A stretch of DNA of 8,938 nt, from NCBI GenBank assembly GCA_938017915.1, contig CALIKW010000029.1:1-8938 (forward strand), read 5' to 3'. This DNA is from an uncultured archaeon. Its GTDB lineage: Archaea; Aenigmatarchaeota; Aenigmatarchaeia; CG10238-14; SCSR01. Shown here piece by piece: positions 1-5,179 of this stretch. Every line of letters begins with the position of its first letter. The stretch's first letter is position 1. A program made the translations under genes and the position numbers. Below the pieces are notes generated by a model that searched no databases, was not told the DNA's origin, and worked only from the letters and a program-made list of their open reading frames with translations.

Positions 1-296
1 TAGGAATCGATACATTGATTTTAATACTTCTGGGAATTGTAGTGTTAGGTATAATGATATATCTTATTTATTTTGTAACTAAACCTCAAGCTATAGATTG
101 TAATAAGTGTATGGCAGATTTTGTTCAATATTGTAGGATATGTTACTCTTCTTTCTGTTCTGCGTATAAGATAGATAAATTCCAAGGTGGTTTGTGTGAT
201 TGTTTGGAGAAGTGTGGAGTTGGCTGCAAAAAAGATTCAACATGCCGAGAGTTACAATCTCGATGTGCTGCAAGAGGAATAAAGTACGATTGCTAA
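1..296 (+). CDS. Membrane-anchored cysteine-rich small protein (5' end outside window)
   Basis: The reading frame is open from position 3 and runs off the left edge. The first in-frame start-like codon is a TTG at 15, but the residues before it (Gly-Ile-Asp-Thr-Leu) match the N-terminus of the next gene (Met-Ser-Ile-Asp-Thr-Leu), so the true start probably lies just upstream. The visible protein is one hydrophobic helix of about 20 residues followed by about 65 residues containing 12 cysteines. I do not recognise the family. The spacing of the cysteines suggests a disulfide-rich or metal-binding module held at the membrane. It is the first visible member of a run of seven same-strand genes with the same plan of N-terminal helix plus soluble domain. 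The stop is TAA at 294-296. The gene call is firm; the function is unknown. Confidence 0.75.
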   Translation, partial: GIDTLILILLGIVVLGIMIYLIYFVTKPQAIDCNKCMADFVQYCRICYSSFCSAYKIDKFQGGLCDCLEKCGVGCKKDSTCRELQSRCAARGIKYDC

Positions 297-327
297 AATT
301 TAATTTTCTGAAAACTTAAATTAAATT

Positions 328-762
328 ATGAGCATCGATACCCTATTCCTAATGATATTTATAGTTATAGTTCTTGCAGCTTTTGTTGCAATCGTTGTTA
401 GAATGTTAAGCGATGTAGGAAGAAATTTTTGTATCAGAGACCAGTTTATAGAAATAAGTAATATAGAGGCAATTGGAAAAGAAATGAAGCTTGGTATGGA
501 AAAAGCTGCTAGCTTTGATGTTAAATGGTGCACAAAATGTATTTGGTATGAAGAAGACGCCACTCACAAATGGTTAAATGTTTGGTTTAAGGAAGAGAGA
601 TCTCCAACAAAAAGATTTGTTGAAAATAGATATTTAAACATAGGAAACTCAAGAAGCGAGTCAAGATTAAATAAGGATGACTTTGAATACAGCTTTTGGA
701 TTAAAAAGAATGAAGTGAATTGCACAAACTGTTTTGATGAGAGCATCACTCCTGGATGCTAA
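328..762 (+). CDS. Single-helix membrane protein with six-Cys domain, paralogue 1
   Basis: This 144-aa protein has a hydrophobic helix at about residues 5-25 and no charged Lys/Arg before it. The soluble part has cysteines at 35, 68, 71, 132, 135 and 144. The core motif WCTKCIWY (67-74) is followed by LNVWF and, near the C-terminus, NCTNC. The next gene shows the same six cysteines in the same order, so the two arose by tandem duplication. Two CxxC pairs could bind zinc, or the six cysteines could form three disulfides; the sequence does not decide. The ATG at 328 has no SD and directly follows the A/T stretch TTAAATTAAATT, as at several other starts in this window. No known family was recognised. 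Its place in the pilin-like cluster suggests an envelope role, which is inference. Confidence 0.8.
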   Translation: MSIDTLFLMIFIVIVLAAFVAIVVRMLSDVGRNFCIRDQFIEISNIEAIGKEMKLGMEKAASFDVKWCTKCIWYEEDATHKWLNVWFKEERSPTKRFVENRYLNIGNSRSESRLNKDDFEYSFWIKKNEVNCTNCFDESITPGC

Positions 763-794
763 AAAAATTTCTTTTTTAAAAATAAATTTTAATT

Positions 795-1232
795 ATGCCG
801 GCTAAAAATATGCTTTTCATAATAGTCTTTGCCATACTTCTTGTTGTACTAACTATATATTTTTTAATGAAATGGTTGGGGCAGGAAAAAGTTTTGGGGT
901 GTATTAAGGGGCAATATTCAAAAATAGATGAAGTTGAGGAAAAACTTAAGAAGGCTAGGGAAACAGGAAATGAATATATAGAGCCTTTCGATTTGATGTG
1001 GTGTGCCAAGTGTATTTGGTATGATCCGGAAAATTCTAGTTTAAATGTTATATTTTACGAAGAAAAAAAGCCTGTTCAAATTCCTGTAAAAGGTGTATGG
1101 AATATTATAAATGGGAAGTCAAAATCTTTAGTAGTTCCTGGCTTCACCTACCGTTTTTACATAACAAAATTTGGTGTAGTTGACTGCTTTAACTGTGATG
1201 ATAGTAATCAGAGGTCTTGTGAGGTGGGTTGA
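795..1232 (+). CDS. Single-helix membrane protein with six-Cys domain, paralogue 2
   Basis: This 145-aa protein has a membrane helix at about residues 6-26 and cysteines at 36, 70, 73, 131, 134 and 142. All six align with those of the gene just upstream (35, 68, 71, 132, 135, 144). Shared blocks are FDxxWCxKCIWY, LNVxFxEE and a C-terminal CxNC. The segment between the first two cysteines is a charged, probably helical stretch (about 43-60). The ATG at 795 has no SD; a T6A5 tract lies about 17 nt before it. The stop TGA (1230-1232) is immediately followed by the ATG of the next gene, so those two genes are probably co-translated. The duplication is seen directly. Function is unknown. Confidence 0.82.
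   Translation: MPAKNMLFIIVFAILLVVLTIYFLMKWLGQEKVLGCIKGQYSKIDEVEEKLKKARETGNEYIEPFDLMWCAKCIWYDPENSSLNVIFYEEKKPVQIPVKGVWNIINGKSKSLVVPGFTYRFYITKFGVVDCFNCDDSNQRSCEVG
1221..1226 (+). promoter_or_regulatory. Ribosome binding site (GAGGTG) for the gene at 1233
   Basis: GAGGTG ends 6 nt before the ATG at 1233 and lies inside the last codons of the upstream gene. It supports that ATG as the start even though it abuts the preceding TGA. Confidence 0.7.
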
Positions 1233-1655
1233 ATGGGAGTAAGTATAGGAGATTTGCTTTTGATGATAATTGGGCTCATCCTTTTAATACTTGCTCTTAT
1301 TATGCTTATAAGTAACATAATGGGTCAGCTTTACTTTTTCACCCTAGGACCTTCTAGAGTAGTTACCCAAGACATTTCACTTAGAGTTTTAAGTGCTATG
1401 GCATCTCCAGGAAGGGTTGAGATGGTTTACTCAAACCCAACTACACAAATAACATACACTTTTTCAAAGCTAGAAACAATTTTCTGCGTTAAAGCAGAAT
1501 CTCAAATTACTTATATAAAAACAATAGATTGCTCTTCCCTTCCTTTCAGCCTTTCATTAAAAGGAAGAAGTGCCTCGGAGTTTAAAATAAACATAACAAA
1601 ATGGTTCAATACCACTTATGAAAAACCGGAGGTAAAAGCAACATGGTTACTTTAA
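1233..1655 (+). CDS. Pilin-like single-helix membrane protein, 140 aa
   Basis: The N-terminus (MGVSIGDLLLMIIG) leads straight into a long hydrophobic helix, about residues 7-30. The remaining 110 residues are rich in Ser/Thr and beta-prone segments, with only two cysteines (85 and 100) that could form one disulfide. Asn-x-Ser/Thr sequons occur at 120 and 126. This layout, an N-terminal helix with a small beta-rich head, is that of pilin-like or pseudopilin proteins, but no canonical prepilin cleavage motif is visible, so that assignment is structural analogy only. The start directly follows the upstream stop, and the 3' end overlaps the next gene by 13 nt. The family was not recognised. Confidence 0.8.
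   Translation: MGVSIGDLLLMIIGLILLILALIMLISNIMGQLYFFTLGPSRVVTQDISLRVLSAMASPGRVEMVYSNPTTQITYTFSKLETIFCVKAESQITYIKTIDCSSLPFSLSLKGRSASEFKINITKWFNTTYEKPEVKATWLL
1628..1633 (+). promoter_or_regulatory. Ribosome binding site (GGAGGT) for the gene at 1643
   Basis: A strong SD, GGAGGT, ends 9 nt before the ATG at 1643 and lies within the upstream coding sequence. It settles the start of the overlapping gene. Confidence 0.8.
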
Positions 1656-2482
1656 GTTTAGAGTACATACTCTTTGCAATAATAGCAGGCGCTGCTTTTG
1701 CTGCAGTCCTACTTTTTGTTACCGCTAAATTTTTGGATATACAAGGTTATAGGTATCAGCTGGATGCTCAAAGGTACGCAATAGATATTCTTAATTTAAT
1801 AATTTCAAATTCTCCGATAGTAGAAAGATTTCCTAATGAAGAGCCTAATAGAATTATTTTAAGCTCAGAAAAGTTGGATGAGTATGAGTGGAAACCTTGG
1901 GATCCATGCTGTGATTCTTCAATGGTAGATTCTAATACAAGAAGGAAATATTGGGAAAAGAATTTTGAAGTTTTGGAATTTGAGTATCATTTAACGGTAG
2001 AAGATTTAGTAAATAAAATGTCTTGGACCATTTCAAACCTTTACTTTAATGAAACAGAATGCTACCACAGAACTATGAGAGTAAGTGCTAGGGCAGATGT
2101 TCCTGTCGCAATTTCTTACGGAAAAGAGAAACATCCAGGGAAAGCAACCTTAACGCTTAAAAAAACTCCCCTTTCCCAACTTGCCTTTTTTTTATCCGAA
2201 GCCTTTCTAAGAGCAGAGGAAGCCAAAAATTTTGAAGATAGGAATTACGTTAGAGAAGTTGTAATCGATAAGGACTACATTACAAGAGTTTCTGTAAATG
2301 GAAATAGAATATGTATACATGCTAAAGTTGGTGATAGTACTAAACCAATCTGCAAATATTTTTATCGGAAGGGACAACTTAGCTTAGATAGTCAACTTGA
2401 CGATTTAAGTGTTATACGATCTAAATGCGTGAGCATTTTTGTCCAATATTCACCGCAAAGCGGGGTGAGCATAGTAATATGA
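1643..2482 (+). CDS. Pilin-like membrane-anchored protein, 279 aa
   Basis: A hydrophobic helix spans about residues 8-28 and is preceded by a glutamate (residue 7) and no basic residue. It continues into an amphipathic stretch (YRYQLDAQRYAIDILNLI, 36-53), as in the long N-terminal helix of type IV pilin-like proteins. The rest is a mixed soluble domain with six cysteines (89, 90, 140, 224, 237, 262) and a charged helix near 180-200. I cannot name the family. The start is fixed by the GGAGGT SD and overlaps the preceding gene by 13 nt; the stop overlaps the next ATG (ATGA). The tight packing argues for one transcription unit and coordinated production. A minor pilin or appendage subunit is a reasonable but unproven reading. 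Confidence 0.82.
   Translation: MVTLSLEYILFAIIAGAAFAAVLLFVTAKFLDIQGYRYQLDAQRYAIDILNLIISNSPIVERFPNEEPNRIILSSEKLDEYEWKPWDPCCDSSMVDSNTRRKYWEKNFEVLEFEYHLTVEDLVNKMSWTISNLYFNETECYHRTMRVSARADVPVAISYGKEKHPGKATLTLKKTPLSQLAFFLSEAFLRAEEAKNFEDRNYVREVVIDKDYITRVSVNGNRICIHAKVGDSTKPICKYFYRKGQLSLDSQLDDLSVIRSKCVSIFVQYSPQSGVSIVI
2450..2468 (+). promoter_or_regulatory. Possible hairpin covering the SD of the gene at 2479
   Basis: TCACC (2450-2454) can pair with GGTGA (2464-2468), and GC with GC inside around an AAA loop, leaving a two-G bulge. The right arm contains the presumed SD (GGGGTGA) of the next gene. An alternative smaller stem is CCGC/GCGG. Structure and effect are inferred from base complementarity only. 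Confidence 0.4.
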
Positions 2483-3153
2483 AAAAGGGAGGAATTGTAC
2501 TAATAGCAGCTGTTATAATTGTTTTGGCAATACCCTTAACTCTGGGGATGTTCGTTTACTGGCTTTATAATTTTAAGATTCACATATTTTTGAAGATAAT
2601 AGAAGTATACCATTATAACAGGATTCAAGAAGTTCCATTGGCCTTAATTTCTTCTGATTTTGGGAGTGAAAGTTTTGTGGAAAAGGTTAATAAGGTGTAC
2701 TATAATCTTTCCTCTAGCACAGCTAAGAGGATGTTTATAAAAGGTGTAAAAGAAACTATCAAAAAGCAGATTGGAGAGGCTTACAAGTTGGATATAAGAA
2801 TTGATGACATAGAATTCGGAATGGAAGAATATGAGGAATGCACAGTCTTTGTTTCTGGGTTGAGGTTTTCAGGATTTGAATGTAAGTGTACAGACAAATG
2901 TCCTCTTCAATTAGTCATATACATTCCAGAGAAAGTTGTGATCGATTGCGAACAGGAAGCAATAGAAAGGGGGGATGAAAGTTACCTTTATGAATGTTTA
3001 GAAATGTACTGCTCACAAAAACTTCCCTTAGAAAAATGCTTTGGTGAAGCTCTTAACATAACTATAACTTATTTTCGCGATACTTTTCCATTCCCCCTTG
3101 TTTTTAACGGCTCAAATTTTGTAGAAAAAATGTGGTTTGAAGCATATGGATAA
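2479..3153 (+). CDS. Membrane-anchored Cys-containing protein with KKGG N-terminus, 224 aa
   Basis: The frame is open further upstream, but the start is best placed at the ATG of MKKGGIVLIA, which follows a GGGGTGA SD by 10 nt and overlaps the previous stop as ATGA. Two lysines and two glycines precede a helix at about residues 5-28, which resembles a class III prepilin signal or a simple signal anchor. The soluble part has an amphipathic helical region (about 64-105), then a cluster of nine cysteines between residues 121 and 187, including CKC and CPL motifs. The Cys cluster suggests a disulfide-stabilised ectodomain. The stop TAA at 3151-3153 overlaps the next gene by 8 nt. The family was not recognised. 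Co-location suggests it works with the neighbouring pilin-like proteins. Confidence 0.82.
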   Translation: MKKGGIVLIAAVIIVLAIPLTLGMFVYWLYNFKIHIFLKIIEVYHYNRIQEVPLALISSDFGSESFVEKVNKVYYNLSSSTAKRMFIKGVKETIKKQIGEAYKLDIRIDDIEFGMEEYEECTVFVSGLRFSGFECKCTDKCPLQLVIYIPEKVVIDCEQEAIERGDESYLYECLEMYCSQKLPLEKCFGEALNITITYFRDTFPFPLVFNGSNFVEKMWFEAYG

Positions 3154-5173
3154 AAAAGGTCTAGCTCCATTTGCAACGATTTTAATAGTTTTATTCCTAA
3201 TTTTTATAGTAGAACTTGTAATTTTTTCTCAGCATTATTACCACGGTATGCAAGAACTCAGGCTACTTGGAGAAGCAACTCTGTTAGTAGAATCCAGTAA
3301 ATTAGAAACATGGGTTAGGAGTTTTCAAAAAGCTTCTGAATTAAGTTTGAGAGAATCAACCTTGCATGCTGGCTTTGGTTCGATTTTGTTACCGTACGAA
3401 TTCGAACGATATTATTCACCATCAAATTTACCTTACTGGCAAACACATAATGAGTTAATAGAAATTTGTAATGACGTTATAGAATTCACTCTTCGGAAAT
3501 TTCCTAGTAGCTATCAAAGTAATTCTGGATGGTCAGACCCACAGAATGTTTACTCTTCCGATAATTTAAGAGCTTCTGCTTCGCCCCCTTCCTCATCATC
3601 TTCTACAATAATCTACAAAGGCTTTAACTTCGAGATTCCTGAATCTAAAATAGAGAAAGTTGAGGTTGGAGTGGAATGGTATACCCCAAATCCTTTAAGT
3701 AAAAATCTTTATGTTTCTGTCTCTTGGGATGGGGGAGTAAACTGGTATGAGAAACAACTCCCAGCCCAGTCTTTTGAAATCTACAGCTTTCTAGATTTTT
3801 CCTTTGCTACAAATTGGAGCCCAGAAAAATTAAGAGAAGGGAATTTTTCTGTTAAGTTAAGAGCTCACAGTTCAGCTTCAGAAGAGGACGGAATCATATA
3901 TGTAGACTCGGTTAAAGTAAAAGTAAAATATAGAGTTGAAAGAAATTTTAGTTGCCCAGAAGAGATTTTTAAGAATTATTTTAAACAGAAAATTTCTTTA
4001 ATTTCCTTAAATTATTTGGAAAATTATGAAACAGAATATGAAAAATTGTCTAAACTTTACTATAGAATGAAATTTTATGGGACTCTTGAGCCAAGAATTT
4101 CCATAGAAGATGAAAACGTTTCACTTAAAAATAAATATGGAAAAGAGTATAGATTAGGCTTCGAAAGAAACTTCACAGATCCTTCTGGGAATGAAATGAA
4201 AATAAGTAGGTCTACTTTCCTAACAACATACCTTTACTCAAAATTTGGAAAAATTCTTAAAAAAGCAATTTACATCTTGGAAAATGATTTAATAAACAAA
4301 TGCATAATTAATGTATGTCTTGAGGATTTGGAAAAAAGTTTAGGAGAAGAAGAAATAAATGTTTCTTTAAAATATATTTGGCGTGGAACTAGTGAGGGAA
4401 AGGCGGTTGCTATAGTCAATGTTTCCATTCAAGACAACAGTTCTCCATTCGTAACTTATGATTTAGAAAAAAATTCAATGAAGCTAGATTTTCTTGGTCT
4501 TAAATTTGCGGTGAAAGTTGGTGATCGAACAAGAGAATATCAAACAAAAGCAAAGGATTTGGGACTTTTCAAGCAATGCCCTAGCTTGGGTATGCTTTCA
4601 AGTCAAAATATATGCAAATATTTTTCTTCTGGCTCAAAAAAAGTTTATGAGGAGGATGGGGGAGATCCCTTTGTTTTTGGTCAATGTAGTGATTCTACTG
4701 GCGAATATTCAGATTATTGTTTTGGAGATTTATTGTATGAATATAAACCATTTGTTAAAAACCTTTGCTATTTTGAGAAATTTTATTGTAAGGATGATTG
4801 TTACTGTGAAAATGGGGCATGCCATTTTCCTGAGAACTGTGAACTATTAAAAGCAATAATTAATAATGCTTATCCTTCACAATGTGGAAACAAAAAATAT
4901 AACCCAAGAGCAGATTTAAATAAGGATGGAAAAGTTGATATAACAGATTTGGGAGAATTTTATCAAAATTCTTGCAACTCAATTTTTTGTAAAGAGAAAC
5001 TTCTAGACACTTCTGATCCCTGCTTTGGTTGTAATAAAAATGGTATTTGCGAGAGAAATAGAGGAGAAAATTGTGCAAACTGTTATGAAGATTGTCCTTG
5101 CCCACTAGGAGAGATATGTTGCGAAGAGGTTGGTGAATGTTCTTTAAACAGGGTATGTCCAGGTATAGAGTAA
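3146..5173 (+). CDS. Large surface protein: class III prepilin-like N-terminus, beta-sandwich-like insert, dockerin-type loop, Cys-rich tail
   Basis: The start is the ATG at 3146 (MDKKGLAPFAT), since Lys-Lys-Gly directly before a hydrophobic helix is the archaeal class III prepilin pattern, cut after Gly by PibD/FlaK-type peptidases; a TTG nine bases upstream is less likely. The protein has 675 residues. Residues 6-28 form the helix. Residues about 129-266 resemble a beta-sandwich with a Ser-rich run and a VSVSWDGGVNW strand motif. Residues 590-601 fit a dockerin-type calcium loop (D590, N592, D594, G595, D601). Residues 626-671 are Cys-rich, with NGICE and NCxNCxxDC, a module I associate with archaeal and bacterial surface proteins. 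The protein ends the plus-strand cluster, 6 bp from a convergent gene. A secreted or pilus-tip adhesin is likely, by inference. No enzyme domain was seen. Confidence 0.85.
   Translation: MDKKGLAPFATILIVLFLIFIVELVIFSQHYYHGMQELRLLGEATLLVESSKLETWVRSFQKASELSLRESTLHAGFGSILLPYEFERYYSPSNLPYWQTHNELIEICNDVIEFTLRKFPSSYQSNSGWSDPQNVYSSDNLRASASPPSSSSSTIIYKGFNFEIPESKIEKVEVGVEWYTPNPLSKNLYVSVSWDGGVNWYEKQLPAQSFEIYSFLDFSFATNWSPEKLREGNFSVKLRAHSSASEEDGIIYVDSVKVKVKYRVERNFSCPEEIFKNYFKQKISLISLNYLENYETEYEKLSKLYYRMKFYGTLEPRISIEDENVSLKNKYGKEYRLGFERNFTDPSGNEMKISRSTFLTTYLYSKFGKILKKAIYILENDLINKCIINVCLEDLEKSLGEEEINVSLKYIWRGTSEGKAVAIVNVSIQDNSSPFVTYDLEKNSMKLDFLGLKFAVKVGDRTREYQTKAKDLGLFKQCPSLGMLSSQNICKYFSSGSKKVYEEDGGDPFVFGQCSDSTGEYSDYCFGDLLYEYKPFVKNLCYFEKFYCKDDCYCENGACHFPENCELLKAIINNAYPSQCGNKKYNPRADLNKDGKVDITDLGEFYQNSCNSIFCKEKLLDTSDPCFGCNKNGICERNRGENCANCYEDCPCPLGEICCEEVGECSLNRVCPGIE
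4913..4948 (+). other. Dockerin-type EF-hand calcium loop within the large surface protein
   Basis: The 12-residue loop DLNKDGKVDITD (residues 590-601) has the acidic or amide ligands expected at positions 1, 3, 5 and 12, with Gly at 6 and Val at 8. It is followed by LGEF, as in a dockerin half-repeat. Only one copy is visible, whereas cellulosomal dockerins have two. Confidence 0.75.
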
Positions 5174-5179
5174 AGAGCA

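Noticed and set aside
91..1009. Several minus-strand reading frames of 60-80 aa opposite the first three genes
   Set aside because: They mirror genes supported by paralogy and cysteine conservation on the plus strand.
2429..2472. Direct repeat GTGAGCAT at 2429 and 2465
   Set aside because: Eight bases, once repeated inside coding sequence; compatible with chance.
2425..2478. Upstream extension of the 2479-3153 gene
   Set aside because: The ATG at 2479 has an SD, an ATGA overlap and a proper signal-anchor N-terminus; the extension would precede the helix with 18 unrelated residues.
4518..4850. Alternative-frame plus-strand reading frame of 110 aa inside the large surface protein gene
   Set aside because: It lies wholly within a convincing gene with domain motifs; no SD and no recognisable protein features.
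4904..4960. Cellulosome component
   Set aside because: Only one dockerin-type loop is present and there is no carbohydrate-active enzyme domain in the protein or its neighbours.
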